Source: Planctomycetota bacterium
Lineage (GTDB): Bacteria > Planctomycetota > UBA1135 > GCA-002686595
Length of the DNA stretch: 64,000 nt
Direction of reading: 5' to 3'
Assembly: GCA_012960475.1 (NCBI GenBank)
Contig: DUBE01000037.1
Span: 1-64,000 of the forward strand
The position numbers and the translations under genes were made by a program. Of the stretch, positions 25,610-35,219 are shown one piece after another (the stretch's first letter is position 1; each line of letters starts with the position of its first letter). Below the pieces are notes generated by a model. The model was given only the letters and a program-made list of their open reading frames with translations. It had not been told where the DNA came from and did not search any database.

Positions 25610-27052
25610 TCACGCGATCTCGCGCTCGTCCCCATCAGGTAGGTCGGATTCTTCAGGCAGGGCGGGCATCTGGGGAGTCTGTTCGTCCTCCGCCTGTAAG
25701 TCCGCATTGGAGAGGCCGCGTGCCAGGGAGGCTTTCCCAAGCACATGGTCCGCCTCCACCACAAAGAGTTCCTTGTCCTCTCGGTTGGGCAATTCGTACA
25801 AGAGGTCCAGCAGCACATCTTCCACGATGGCTCGCAAAGCACGCACACCCGTGTCCCGATCGATGGCTTGGTCCGCGATGGCAAGCAACGCCTCGTCGGT
25901 GAACTCCAGTTGCTTGCCGCTGAGCTCGAACAACTTGCCGAACTGGCGGGTCAGAGCATTCTTGGGCTCGCGCAGGATACGCACCAGGTCTGCGCGGTGC
26001 AGGGTGTCGAGGGCGGCGATCACAGGTAAACGGCCAATGAACTCGGGGATCAAACCAAAGCCCATCAGGTCTTTGGGGATCAGGAATTTGGAGTAAGCAT
26101 CCCAGGCTTCAGGGTCGCCCATGGGGGGCAGGGAATCAATCTCCACGGACGAGCGGGCCAGCCTCTTGCTCCGTCCAAGTTCATGGTCCCGGCTAAAGCC
26201 GATAGCTTCTTGGCCGATGCGCTTGCCGATGAACTCCTCGATGCCGCTAAAGGTACCGCCGCAGATGAAGAGAATGTTGCTGGTGTCGATCTGGATGTAG
26301 GACTGCTCAGGGTGCTTGCGTCCACCCTGGGGCGGCACATTGGCCACGGAGCCCTCTAGGATTTTCAAGAGCGCCTGCTGGACCCCTTCCCCGGATACAT
26401 CCCGAGTAATCGAGACATTGCCCGTGGTGCGGCCGATCTTGTCAATTTCGTCCACATAGACGATGCCCTGCTGGGCCCGTTCCACATCAAAGTCCGCGGC
26501 CTGCAGCAGCTTGAGCAGGATGTTCTCCACATCTTCACCCACATATCCCGCCTCGGTCAGGGTGGTGGCATCGGCCATGGCGAAGGGCACATCGAGCATG
26601 CGTGCCATGGTGCGGGCCAAGAGGGTCTTGCCGGATCCTGTGGGACCAACCAGCAGCACATTGGACTTTTCGATTTCCACGTCCGAGTACTGCCCCTCTT
26701 CTGAGGAGGCGCAACGCAAACGGTTGTAGTGGTTGTAGACCGCAACGGCGAGCACCTTCTTGGCGCCTCGCTGGCCGATCACATATTCGTCCAGGCGCCG
26801 CGCGATCTCAACCGGGGTGGGCAGACGCTGGGGTTTTGAGGTGGTTGAATCGGTGCCTGCGCCGGATTGAGTACCAGCGGCCTCGGGATTGCGGCGCTGT
26901 TCCTCCTGAAGGATCGAGTTGCAAATTTCGATGCACTCGTTGCAGATATATACGCCGGGGGGACCGGCAATGAGTGAAGTCACATGGTGCCTGCGCTTTT
27001 CACAAAAAGTGCAGCGCTCCACATGCCTTCCGCGACTGGTAGATGAGCTCAT
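25610..27052 (-). CDS. clpX: ATP-dependent Clp protease unfoldase ClpX
   Basis: AAA+ unfoldase feeding substrates to ClpP. ATG 27052 (480 aa). The N-terminal zinc-binding domain has Cys at 14, 17, 37 and 40. Walker A is [13 protein letters not shown], Walker [10 protein letters not shown], followed by the sensor/Arg-finger region [20 protein letters not shown], the ClpP-docking tripeptide, is present in [10 protein letters not shown] 35-residue acidic tail follows the small AAA domain. Standard order tig-clpP-clpX on the minus strand. Confidence 0.96.
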   Translation of the reverse strand: MSSSTSRGRHVERCTFCEKRRHHVTSLIAGPPGVYICNECIEICNSILQEEQRRNPEAAGTQSGAGTDSTTSKPQRLPTPVEIARRLDEYVIGQRGAKKVLAVAVYNHYNRLRCASSEEGQYSDVEIEKSNVLLVGPTGSGKTLLARTMARMLDVPFAMADATTLTEAGYVGEDVENILLKLLQAADFDVERAQQGIVYVDEIDKIGRTTGNVSITRDVSGEGVQQALLKILEGSVANVPPQGGRKHPEQSYIQIDTSNILFICGGTFSGIEEFIGKRIGQEAIGFSRDHELGRSKRLARSSVEIDSLPPMGDPEAWDAYSKFLIPKDLMGFGLIPEFIGRLPVIAALDTLHRADLVRILREPKNALTRQFGKLFELSGKQLEFTDEALLAIADQAIDRDTGVRALRAIVEDVLLDLLYELPNREDKELFVVEADHVLGKASLARGLSNADLQAEDEQTPQMPALPEESDLPDGDEREIA

Positions 27053-27174
27053 GACCACTTGATCCTACTCGTTGCCCACTCCCCGCTGTGGGGCTTCCTC
27101 TCGCTTCTCCCGGAATGAACTTGGATTCTCAATTGGACCCAAGGGAAGTGTCATGAAATGGGTTCCAGGGGGTC

Positions 27175-27196
27175 CAGGGCATTACTCCGTGCCCTG
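27175..27196 (-). other. Hairpin in the clpP-clpX gap
   Basis: CAGGGCA and TGCCCTG pair perfectly (7 bp) around an 8-nt loop, about 20 nt beyond the clpP stop. No U-tract follows in either direction, so it is more likely an mRNA-processing or stability element than a terminator. Confidence 0.4.
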
Positions 27197-27216
27197 TTGT
27201 GAGAAATCCGGCGCTC

Positions 27217-27837
27217 TCAGTCCTTGGAGTCCTCGGCCGAGCTCTTTTCGTCACCCACGATGTGGTCCACCAGACCGAAGTCCAGGGCTTCGCTGGGAGA
27301 CATCCACACGTTGCGGTACTCAATGGCTTTCGAGATCTTCTCGAAGGTCTGACCGCTATCCGAGGCCAGGTGCTGCTTGAGTACATCGAAGAGGCGCGTG
27401 GATTCGTCGAACTCGTCGCGGTTCTCCGCATACTTGCCGCTCAAGCCGAAGCCGATCTCGTGAATCATGATGCGTGCGCTGGGCAGAGCGAAGCGCTTGC
27501 CCTTGGTGCCGCCCGCCAGGAGGCTGGCGCCCATGGAAGCCGCTTGTCCCACGCAGAAGGTCTGGATCTCCGGTTCGATCAACTTCATGGTGTCGTAGAT
27601 CGCCAGGCCCGCGGTGACCGAGCCACCGGGGGAGTTGATGTACATTTTCACATCCTGGTTGCGGCCGCTCTTGTCCAGGAACAGGAGCTGCGCGATCACC
27701 GCATTGGCCACGTCATCGTCGATGGTCGTGCCGATGAAGATGATGCGATCTTCGAGCAGGCGCGAGTAAATATCGTACTGACGCTCACCGCGGCCGGTTT
27801 TCTCGATCACAAACGGGACGGGATAGTAGTTCTGCAT
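27217..27837 (-). CDS. clpP: ATP-dependent Clp protease proteolytic subunit ClpP with Asn in place of triad Asp
   Basis: Self-compartmentalised serine protease of the ClpXP complex. 206 aa. Nucleophile Ser101 in GQAASMGAS and His126 in IMIHE are intact. In E. coli the third residue, Asp171, lies in TERDRF; here the aligned stretch (171-178) reads AIEYRNVW, with Asn176 or Arg175 at that place and no Asp nearby. A comparable Asp-to-Asn change is known in Listeria monocytogenes ClpP1, which works best with a second ClpP. Lies between tig and clpX. Confidence 0.95.
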   Translation of the reverse strand: MQNYYPVPFVIEKTGRGERQYDIYSRLLEDRIIFIGTTIDDDVANAVIAQLLFLDKSGRNQDVKMYINSPGGSVTAGLAIYDTMKLIEPEIQTFCVGQAASMGASLLAGGTKGKRFALPSARIMIHEIGFGLSGKYAENRDEFDESTRLFDVLKQHLASDSGQTFEKISKAIEYRNVWMSPSEALDFGLVDHIVGDEKSSAEDSKD

Positions 27838-27949
27838 GATCGCTGTTTAGGGTGCTTGGGGGGTGGATGCAAGCCGGAATCAAAGGGAGTCCGAAAAAGT
27901 CGGGCTCGAGGATCCGGCGCGGCAGCCACTTCTGGGTCTTATCGGCCGC

Positions 27950-29236
27950 TCAGGCGGGATCCTTGACCTCGGCCTGCTCCCGCAGGAAGGTCCGGACCAT
28001 GCGCTCAAGCAGCTCCACGGCCATTTGTTGGAACATATTCTGCTCAGAGTAGTACTTGCGTACCTCTTCGATGTCCGTGCCGTTGCGCTCGGCGATCTGG
28101 GCCAATTCCGCATTCATAGCTTCGCTCGATACTTCGAGGCTTTCCGCCTCCGCAAGGGCTTCCACCACCAAGAGGGCGCGCAGGCCCCGCTCGGCTTCCT
28201 GGCGGGCCAAGGGACGCTGTTCCTCCAGAGCAGCCCCGCGTTCTTCTTCGGGGACCTTGCGCTGCTCGAGTTCCTGAGCGAATTGTTCCAGGCGCACTTC
28301 CGCTTGCTCGTCGAGTACGCCCCCTGGAATTTCGCAACGGGCGTCGGTCAGGACTCTATCCAGCAGGGTGGTCTCCTGGCGGGTCTGCTCCTGGGTCTGG
28401 GCGTTGTCCTCCAGGTGGCCTCGCAGCTTGGCACGGAAGGCCTGCATGTCCTCCACCTCGCTGCCCTTGCAGAGTTCCTCGTCTGAGGGGGGCAGCATGT
28501 CGAAGACCTTGGAGATGGACACAGCGCAGGTGCCGGGCTTGCCCCGGGCTTCTTCCTTGTCAAGGGCGTCTGGCAGGGTCATGTCGATTGTGAACTGCTC
28601 ATCTTCCTGCTTGCCGATCAGGGCCTCTTGCCAGCTCGCTTGATCGATGCCGGGGGGGGCTTGGGGGACACCCAGGCGCAGGCCCGTGCGCTCAAAAACC
28701 ACTTCTTCCCCGAAGAGGAAGTTCACATCGGCCAGGGCCATGCCGTCCTCCTTGAGGCCGTCTTCCCCAGCGGGCTCCGGGCGGGCGTGCTGTTGACGTA
28801 GGTCGTCGATGGCCCGGTCCACACTGTCTTCTGTGGTGGGCTCGAGTTCGCTCTCGATCGGCAGGTTCTTGTAATCACCCAGCACCACTTCGGGCCGCAG
28901 GGAGATTTCAAAGGAGACCTTGAAGGAGCCGTCTTCTGCCAGCTGGGCATCATCCTTGGGAATGCGCGGGTTGTTGAATGGCTTGATGCTGTGTTCTTCC
29001 TGGGCCTGACGGAAGGCTTGCTCGATGTAGTGGCGTTGCAAGCCATCCTTGAGTTCGCTGCCGACCTTTTTCTCGACCATTTGCATGGGAGCTTTGCCTG
29101 GGCGAAAGCCCTTCATGTTGACTCTGCTCCGTTCATGCTGCAGGCCACGCTCGTATTCCCCTTGGAATTCTTCGGCGGGAACGGTGACGGTGATGCGGGC
29201 GAGGCTGGGGGAGGGCTTTTCGACTTGGACGTCCAC
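27950..29236 (-). CDS. tig: Trigger factor
   Basis: Ribosome-associated chaperone with peptidyl-prolyl isomerase activity. The frame is open to 29476, but the first family-like residues are VDVQVEKPSPSLARITVTVP, so I place the start at GTG 29236 (428 aa, close to the 432 aa of E. coli). The ribosome-binding signature GFRPGKAP is at about residues 43-50. The central FKBP-like domain is recognisable but divergent, and the Glu/Gln-rich C-terminal arms are typical. No clear Shine-Dalgarno precedes the GTG. The 281 nt between this start and the divergent efflux operon should hold both promoters; none is obvious. Confidence 0.88.
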   Translation of the reverse strand: MDVQVEKPSPSLARITVTVPAEEFQGEYERGLQHERSRVNMKGFRPGKAPMQMVEKKVGSELKDGLQRHYIEQAFRQAQEEHSIKPFNNPRIPKDDAQLAEDGSFKVSFEISLRPEVVLGDYKNLPIESELEPTTEDSVDRAIDDLRQQHARPEPAGEDGLKEDGMALADVNFLFGEEVVFERTGLRLGVPQAPPGIDQASWQEALIGKQEDEQFTIDMTLPDALDKEEARGKPGTCAVSISKVFDMLPPSDEELCKGSEVEDMQAFRAKLRGHLEDNAQTQEQTRQETTLLDRVLTDARCEIPGGVLDEQAEVRLEQFAQELEQRKVPEEERGAALEEQRPLARQEAERGLRALLVVEALAEAESLEVSSEAMNAELAQIAERNGTDIEEVRKYYSEQNMFQQMAVELLERMVRTFLREQAEVKDPA

Positions 29237-29517
29237 GGGATGGAAGGGGGTTGGGGGCAGCAGGGGTGCCTGCCTTGGGTGTGGTCTTTGGAGGGGCCGA
29301 TAGGAGTGGCCCGTCGGGAGTGCCAAGGGGTCGGGTGCTGGACTAGAATCCTCCACGGGACCCCACCCAGCCTGCAGTTGGTCCGGGGGATGGGCACTTG
29401 GGGCAGAGATTGAAACGCCCCGGGGGCCTCCCGTCCACCCCTTGCTGGTGATTCTGTTGCCAGGTTGTTCTCTCAAGCCCGGTCAAGGGCCCGATACCCA
29501 GTCACACCCTTTCATCC

Positions 29518-30813
29518 TTGACTTCTTCCCCTCGATTGCCCGCCCAGATTCTGATGGGCTTGCTGCTGACAATTGGTGGTCTGGCAGCGGCTAGGTGGAT
29601 TGCCGCCACAACGCCCCCTCCGCCTCCGGCGCCGCCCCATGTGACTCCTGCGGTGGTGGTGCGTTGGCGTCCGGTGGCTCGCCAGACCCTGACCCGGCAG
29701 ATTCTGGCCCATGGCAATCTGCAGCCCAAGCGAGCCGCGACTCTGGGCCTGTCTGTGGGGGGCGAGCTCGCCTGGGTCTGGGATGGTTGGAGGCTTGGGG
29801 CTCGCGTGGGGGCCGGTCAGGAGCTTCTGGTCTTGGATTCCAAGGGGGCTGAGGCGGAATTGGAGCGTTTGAAGGCAGTGCTCCTGGGAGCTGGCGCCCA
29901 GTTGGCTCTGGCCGAGGAGGCGCATGGGGGAGCGGTGATTCTGGAGGCCTTGGCCCGTGAAGCCCGGGATCTGGCGCTGGCGGAGGAACTACGTTGGGAC
30001 GGGCTGGCGGAGCAGGGCCAGGATGTGCCCACGGCCCACGACATGGCGCGCTCGCGCACGGTGGTGGCGCGCACCGCCTGGAGTGAGGCTCACTTGGCGA
30101 TTCGTAGTCGTGAGTTGGGGATAGCAGCTGCGCGGGCAGGCTTGACTCAGGCAGAGGCAGGGGTTGCCAGCGCGGAGGTGGCCTTGCAGAAGCACACGCT
30201 GCGCGCGCCCTTCGCGGGAGTGTTGGGGGCGGATGCTCCGGCTCTGGGCTCTTGGATCGCTCCAGGCCAACCCTTGATTGAAGTTGTGGACGATGGATCC
30301 CTGCGCATGTTGGCCTTTGTTTCGGAAGCAGAGGCGGCAGAGATTGCGATCGGTGCCAAGGCTCAAGTTCAAGCGGGAGTTCTCGGTTTGGGAGATTACC
30401 CTGGTCGCGTGGTGGGACGCTCCCCGCGAGCGGATGCTGGCAGCCGTAATGTGGGACTGTTGATCGAACTGGATGGGATCTCGGCGGGAGGGATGGTGTC
30501 CGGCTTCGCCAGCGTGAGCCTGGAGTTGCCGCCTTTTGAAGAGGCCTTGATCCTGCGCCGTTCCGAGCTGATCTGGCAACAGGGCACGCCCCTCGCTCTG
30601 GTTATCGAACAAGCCGAGAACGGAACCCTCGTGGCTGGTGCGCGCAGTTTGACCTTGGGCCGTTCAAGCTCAGGGGGCTTGGAAGTACTGGCTGGCTTGG
30701 AGCCGGGGGACCGGTTGATCGTCAGCCCGCTGGCGGCCCTCTCACCGGGCAGTTTGGTGTTGGCTGGTGAAGAAGTAGAGGCCCAGGTCTCGACTGGCCA
30801 GGGCGCACACTGA
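29518..30813 (+). CDS. RND efflux pump periplasmic adaptor (membrane fusion protein)
   Basis: HlyD/AcrA-type adaptor linking the inner-membrane RND pump to an outer-membrane channel. 431 aa from TTG 29518; ATG 29554 is an alternative that still keeps the hydrophobic anchor (MGLLLTIGGLAAARWIA). The lipoyl half-motifs surround an Ala-rich helical hairpin (about residues 108-220), and LRAPFAGVLGADAPALGSWIAPGQPLIEVVD is the usual second lipoyl half. Two nt separate its stop from the permease. No TolC-like gene follows. Confidence 0.87.
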   Translation: MTSSPRLPAQILMGLLLTIGGLAAARWIAATTPPPPPAPPHVTPAVVVRWRPVARQTLTRQILAHGNLQPKRAATLGLSVGGELAWVWDGWRLGARVGAGQELLVLDSKGAEAELERLKAVLLGAGAQLALAEEAHGGAVILEALAREARDLALAEELRWDGLAEQGQDVPTAHDMARSRTVVARTAWSEAHLAIRSRELGIAAARAGLTQAEAGVASAEVALQKHTLRAPFAGVLGADAPALGSWIAPGQPLIEVVDDGSLRMLAFVSEAEAAEIAIGAKAQVQAGVLGLGDYPGRVVGRSPRADAGSRNVGLLIELDGISAGGMVSGFASVSLELPPFEEALILRRSELIWQQGTPLALVIEQAENGTLVAGARSLTLGRSSSGGLEVLAGLEPGDRLIVSPLAALSPGSLVLAGEEVEAQVSTGQGAH

Positions 30814-30815
30814 TC

Positions 30816-33800
30816 ATGATTCGCTCCATCGTTCGTTGGTCCGTAAGAAACCCGGTGGCCGCCAATCTGTTGATGGGCATGATCATCATCAGCGGTGTGG
30901 TCTCCTACATAGCCATGCCTCGTGAGGTCTTCCCGGACTTCTCATTGGGCAAGATCGAGGTCTTCACTGTCTGGCGTGGAGCTGCACCCGGGGATGTGGA
31001 GGCGCTGGTCACCGAACCGATCGAGGAGGTGTTGGGAGAGATCGACGGTGTCGATGACATTCTGTCCACGTCAAGCGAAGGGGTCAGCCGGGTACATCTG
31101 GTGTTGACTTCCGGCGTGGAGGTGCCTGAGGTCCTGGCACAGGTGCGGGATGCTCTCGGCCGCGGGGACTTGTTCCTGCCCACAGACTCTGAACCACCGC
31201 GTGTATTTGAGGAAAAAAACGTCTTTCCAGTGCTGGCGGTGTTCGTGCACGGGTCCGCTTCCCAGGCTGTCTTGAGCAGTGAAACCGAGCGCATCCAGCG
31301 CGAGCTGGCAGCCATTGACGGCGTTGCCCAGGTAGTGGTGACAGGCAGCCGGGACGCGCAGTTGTGGGTGGAGGTTGACCCTGCCGCCTTGGAGCGTACG
31401 GGCCTGACCATGGCCCAGTTCGGCGCCTTGGTCGCGTCTCGCACCCGTGAAGCGCCGGTGGGCGCCCTGGAAACCGATCAGGGGGATTGGCTCCTCAGAG
31501 TGCGCGCGGATGTGACGGAGCCTGAAGACTTGCTTGATCTGCCCCTGGGACCGGATTCCCGGGGCGCCCTTTTGCGGCTCGGAGATGTGGCCAGCCTCAG
31601 CGATGCCTTTGAGCGCGAACTCAGCCGGGCACGATTCAACGGCGAGCCCTGCTTGCATATGCAGGTCAACAAGAACGCAAAGGCTGACCTGATCGATCTT
31701 TCCACTGTGATTCATGAGTGGATCGAGGCGGAGCGGAGGAATCTGGCTCCGGGGGTGCAATTGGGCACGAACTCAGACCTCTCGATCTATGTGCGCGACC
31801 GTCTGGCGGTGATGACCGAGTCGGGCTTGATGGGTGGCGTGCTTGTCCTGGCCTGCCTTCTGGCGTTCTTGGACCGGCGCGTGGCTCTTTGGACTGCGGT
31901 GGGTATTCCCGTGGCTTTCCTCGGAGGTATTGCGATCGCCTATTGGGCGGGCATCAGTTTGAACATGGTGACCATGTTCGCTTTGATCGTTGTGCTGGGC
32001 ATGGTGGTGGATGACGCGATTGTTGTGGGGGAGAACTCTTTCCGTTTGATGGAGGAGGGACTGCCTCCGGACGAGGCGACTATCGAAGGGGTCAGTCAGG
32101 TGGGGGCGCCGGTGGTGGCAACGATCTTGACCTCAATGGCGGCTTTCCTTCCTGTGTTGATGCTCTCCGGGCAAGCGGGGTTGTTCATGCGGCCTCTGCC
32201 ACTGGTCGTTTCCGCGTGTCTGGCTATTTCGCTGGTGGAGGCACTGGTTGTTCTGCCCGCACATCTGTCCAAGGGGCGTACGCGGCGGGCCGAAGAGTTG
32301 GCGAGCCAGCAGTTGGCTGGTGCCGGGCCTGTTCGGGCAGCGAGCCATTGGTACGAGCCGTTGCGCCTGGCCTATGTGCGTCTGCTCAAGTTTTCCCTGG
32401 CCTGGCGCTGGAGCGTGGTGGGTGCAGGAATCGGGCTTCTGGCCTTGGTAGCTGCCCTGGCCCAGCACCGTCTGCCCTTTGTTTTCTTCGATGATTTTGA
32501 GTCGAAGATCTTTTATGTGTCCGTGCGCCTCGTGCCCGATGCCTCGCTGGATGACAGCGAAGCGGTGGCTCGGCAGATGGAGGACATTTGCCTGACCTTG
32601 CCGGATACAGATCTGGAGAGCATCAACACCTTGATTGGGGTCGCGGCTCAAAACGCAGTGGACTATGAGCTGGGTCAGAACCTGGCCCAGGTCTGGGTGG
32701 AATTGCGCGAGGGGGATCAACGCACAATGGACGCAAGTGCTGTAGTGCAGTGGCTGCGCACCAATTTGGGCGATGTTGCGCCCTTGGTGGAAAGCATGCA
32801 GATCGACCAGCCGCAGTCCGGGATCAACGGCCGGGCTATTGAGTTGGTCCTGCGTGGGCAACATGAAGAACAAATCACCCTTGCTGCAGAAGCAGTGCTG
32901 GCCGACCTGCACAACTTTGCCGGGGTACACGAGGTGCGTACCTCCGTGCGCACGGGCAAACGCGAGTTGCGCATCAGGCCCACCGAAGCCGGGCGCTTGA
33001 TAGGGGTCAGCGAGGGGCTCTTGGTGGCAGAGCTCGGGACTGCTTTGGAGGGTCAGCGTCGCGCGCGACTTCGTCGAGAGGGGGATGATCTGGACCTGCA
33101 ACTCAAACTGCCCGAAAGCGTGCGTCACGATCCCGCCGCCCTGGGGCAGTTGAAGATCACCACAGCAACCGGGGCGCGTGTACGCCTCAAGGATGTGGCC
33201 ACCTGGGAAGAGGGCTCTGGTCCTGCCTCCCTGCACCGCCGGAATCGTCAGCGCTCAATCACCCTGACTGCGGATGTGGATCGGGCGGTGGGCAACGCAA
33301 GGGACATCATCAGTACTCTTTTGGAGCGCTACTCGGATTTGCCAAAGACCCATGGAGGCACCACCATCAAGGCGCTGGGGGATTTCGATGACACCCAGAA
33401 CAGTCTCGCTGGCCTGGCCAAGGCGTCGTTGGTGGCGCTGGCTTTGATTTTTGCCATCCTGGGCACCCTTTTTCGGTCTTACCTGCAACCCTTGGTGATC
33501 ATGTCCATCGTGCCCTTTGCCTTGGTGGGCGTGGTGGTGGGGCACCTGCTGATGGGCCGGGATATGACTCTGCTGTCATTGATCGGGCTCCTGGCCCTTT
33601 GCGGCGTGGTGGTCAATGACTCTTTGATCTTGATCGATTTCGTCAATCAGCGTCGGGCTCAGGGCATTGAGCATCTCGCATCTCTGGTCGAAGCTGGCAC
33701 GTTGCGCTTCAGGCCGATTCTGCTCACCAGTGTGACCACCATGGCGGGCTTGACCCCTTTGACCTTCTTCAGCAGTGGCCAAGCGCGCTTCTTGCAGCCC

Positions 33801-33956
33801 ATGGCCATCAGCGTGTTCTTCGGTCTGGCGGCGGCGACTATCCTGGTCCTGGTGTTGGTGCCCTGCGTGCAGGCCTGCCTCGATGATCTGGTGTTGGGGG
33901 CCAGGCGTCGTTGGGCCAGGGCCAAGCAATCAATGCCCCGCGCGACTCCTACCTGA
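30816..33956 (+). CDS. RND-family efflux pump permease (AcrB/MdtB-like)
   Basis: Proton-driven inner-membrane exporter. 1046 aa with the standard layout: TM1 near residue 18, a large periplasmic loop, TM2-6, a second loop, and TM8-12. The proton-relay Asp pair is in VVLGMVVDDAIVVGEN in TM4. RGAAPGDVEALVTEPIEEVL near residue 55 is typical of the hydrophobe/amphiphile exporter (HAE) group. Substrate cannot be predicted. Forms a two-gene operon with the adaptor. Confidence 0.93.
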   Translation: MIRSIVRWSVRNPVAANLLMGMIIISGVVSYIAMPREVFPDFSLGKIEVFTVWRGAAPGDVEALVTEPIEEVLGEIDGVDDILSTSSEGVSRVHLVLTSGVEVPEVLAQVRDALGRGDLFLPTDSEPPRVFEEKNVFPVLAVFVHGSASQAVLSSETERIQRELAAIDGVAQVVVTGSRDAQLWVEVDPAALERTGLTMAQFGALVASRTREAPVGALETDQGDWLLRVRADVTEPEDLLDLPLGPDSRGALLRLGDVASLSDAFERELSRARFNGEPCLHMQVNKNAKADLIDLSTVIHEWIEAERRNLAPGVQLGTNSDLSIYVRDRLAVMTESGLMGGVLVLACLLAFLDRRVALWTAVGIPVAFLGGIAIAYWAGISLNMVTMFALIVVLGMVVDDAIVVGENSFRLMEEGLPPDEATIEGVSQVGAPVVATILTSMAAFLPVLMLSGQAGLFMRPLPLVVSACLAISLVEALVVLPAHLSKGRTRRAEELASQQLAGAGPVRAASHWYEPLRLAYVRLLKFSLAWRWSVVGAGIGLLALVAALAQHRLPFVFFDDFESKIFYVSVRLVPDASLDDSEAVARQMEDICLTLPDTDLESINTLIGVAAQNAVDYELGQNLAQVWVELREGDQRTMDASAVVQWLRTNLGDVAPLVESMQIDQPQSGINGRAIELVLRGQHEEQITLAAEAVLADLHNFAGVHEVRTSVRTGKRELRIRPTEAGRLIGVSEGLLVAELGTALEGQRRARLRREGDDLDLQLKLPESVRHDPAALGQLKITTATGARVRLKDVATWEEGSGPASLHRRNRQRSITLTADVDRAVGNARDIISTLLERYSDLPKTHGGTTIKALGDFDDTQNSLAGLAKASLVALALIFAILGTLFRSYLQPLVIMSIVPFALVGVVVGHLLMGRDMTLLSLIGLLALCGVVVNDSLILIDFVNQRRAQGIEHLASLVEAGTLRFRPILLTSVTTMAGLTPLTFFSSGQARFLQPMAISVFFGLAAATILVLVLVPCVQACLDDLVLGARRRWARAKQSMPRATPT

Positions 33957-33969
33957 GCCCTTTCTTTCC

Positions 33970-34440
33970 ATGAACTTGAGCCTACAAGAGATCAACGACC
34001 CCGCCGACTGCGACCCCCTGGCCTCCCTGGCCCAGGAGTTGATTGAGCACACCATGGACGAGCTGCGCGAGGAGCCCGTGCCTTCCGACCGGGGACTGGC
34101 GTTGCTGCAAAGAGTGCTCCAATCGAAAGCGGGCGTAATTCTGCGAACGATTGGGAGCGAAGGTGAGACCATCGGTCTGATCGTGACCGGGCCCATGATC
34201 GATCCTCTGGTGGGGGACGAGACGCCGATGATCTTGTTGCTTTGGACTGCCGATCCTTACCGCCGTCGCGGCATGTCCAAGCGCCTGATCGAGAATGCCG
34301 CTGAGATTCTGGGCTCCCGTGGATTGCATTCCCTTGCGGCGAGGGCGGGGCACAACGACGATGCCTTGATCTCCATGGGCGAGCGCTCGGGGTTCACCCG
34401 CTCCTTTGAGGTGTTGGTGCGCGAGGGACCCGGGCGCTAG
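33970..34440 (+). CDS. GNAT-family N-acetyltransferase
   Basis: 156 aa from ATG 33970, 13 nt after the RND pump. The acetyl-CoA pyrophosphate loop is in WTADPYRRRGMSKRLIENA (R-x-x-G-x-S instead of the more usual G/A), followed by a Leu/Ala-rich helix and MGERSGFTRSFEVLVRE at the end. The first half is divergent. The substrate is unknown. Its TAG stop shares the palindrome CTAG with the stop of the convergent methyltransferase. Confidence 0.72.
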   Translation: MNLSLQEINDPADCDPLASLAQELIEHTMDELREEPVPSDRGLALLQRVLQSKAGVILRTIGSEGETIGLIVTGPMIDPLVGDETPMILLLWTADPYRRRGMSKRLIENAAEILGSRGLHSLAARAGHNDDALISMGERSGFTRSFEVLVREGPGR

Positions 34441-35219
34441 AGGTTCTTGCGCCGGAGCACCAGTAGCACATCAAAGCCCCTGTCCAATTCCACGGTCTGC
34501 TCCAGGTCGTACTGGAAGTCGTGCACTGCCACCAGTTCCAGCCTCTTTTCTGACCCAATGGTCCTGCGCAGCTGTTCCGCGCTGTAGGTGCGGAACCACC
34601 AGTTGGTTTCTTGGGTGCGTTCGGACCCGTTCTCTTCGATACGCATGCGACTGCGCATTTGTTCTTTGCGTCGGCGCGCCACAGGGGGCCAGGCCTGGAT
34701 GTTGCAGGTCACCCGGGTGCCTCCCTCTTCCACAACCCAGCGCTCGCGCTCGCGCTTGGTGCGCTCATAATTGGTCAGGTGCATGCCCAAACAGTAGATC
34801 CCTCCGGAAACGAGCAGGTCCGCGATGCGTGTGAGGTGTTGGCGCGCCTTGGCTTCCGTGTTGAGGTACTTGAATGTGCTCACCAGGCAATGGGCCAGAT
34901 CAAAGCGCCCGGGGAGGCGTAGCTCGCACATGTCACCGTGGACCAGGCGCGCCTTGAGGCCTTCCTCTTTGAGACGCTCCTTGGCGTGGGCCAGCATTGG
35001 ATTCGAGAGGTCGTTGCCGCTGACCTTCCAACCCCTGCGGGCCATCTCCAGGACCAGCCGACCGGAGCCGCAGGCGGGTTCCAGGCAGCGTTTGCCCTTG
35101 GACCTGCCATAAAGGGCTTGGGCCTGCTCAAGGAAGAAACCTTCCAAGGGCGTGTCTTCGTCGAACACCAGGTCGTAGTAGCGCGGGGTGTCGTACCAGT
35201 CGGTCTCGGTGGCGCTCAT
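34437..35219 (-). CDS. SAM-dependent class I methyltransferase
   Basis: 260 aa from ATG 35219, which overlaps the upstream phosphatase stop by 4 nt. It begins WYDTPRYYDLVFDED; motif I is CLEPACGSGRLVLEMARRG, followed by VSGNDLSNPMLAHAKERL and LVHGDMCELRLPGRFDLAHCLVSTFKYL. The C-terminal half (WWFRTYSAEQLRRTI) resembles bacterial small-molecule methyltransferases. Acceptor unknown. Last gene of a three-gene minus operon. Confidence 0.85.
   Translation of the reverse strand: MSATETDWYDTPRYYDLVFDEDTPLEGFFLEQAQALYGRSKGKRCLEPACGSGRLVLEMARRGWKVSGNDLSNPMLAHAKERLKEEGLKARLVHGDMCELRLPGRFDLAHCLVSTFKYLNTEAKARQHLTRIADLLVSGGIYCLGMHLTNYERTKRERERWVVEEGGTRVTCNIQAWPPVARRRKEQMRSRMRIEENGSERTQETNWWFRTYSAEQLRRTIGSEKRLELVAVHDFQYDLEQTVELDRGFDVLLVLRRKNL

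Noticed and set aside
29237..29476. N-terminal extension of trigger factor to 29476
   Set aside because: The extra 80 residues are Pro/His-rich and unlike any trigger factor N-terminus; the family sequence starts at 29236.
29237..29517. tRNA or small RNA in the tig/efflux divergent gap
   Set aside because: No cloverleaf, T-loop consensus or strong hairpin with U-tract was found.
32133..33236. 367-codon minus-strand frame inside the RND pump
   Set aside because: Shadow of a well-conserved transporter sequence.
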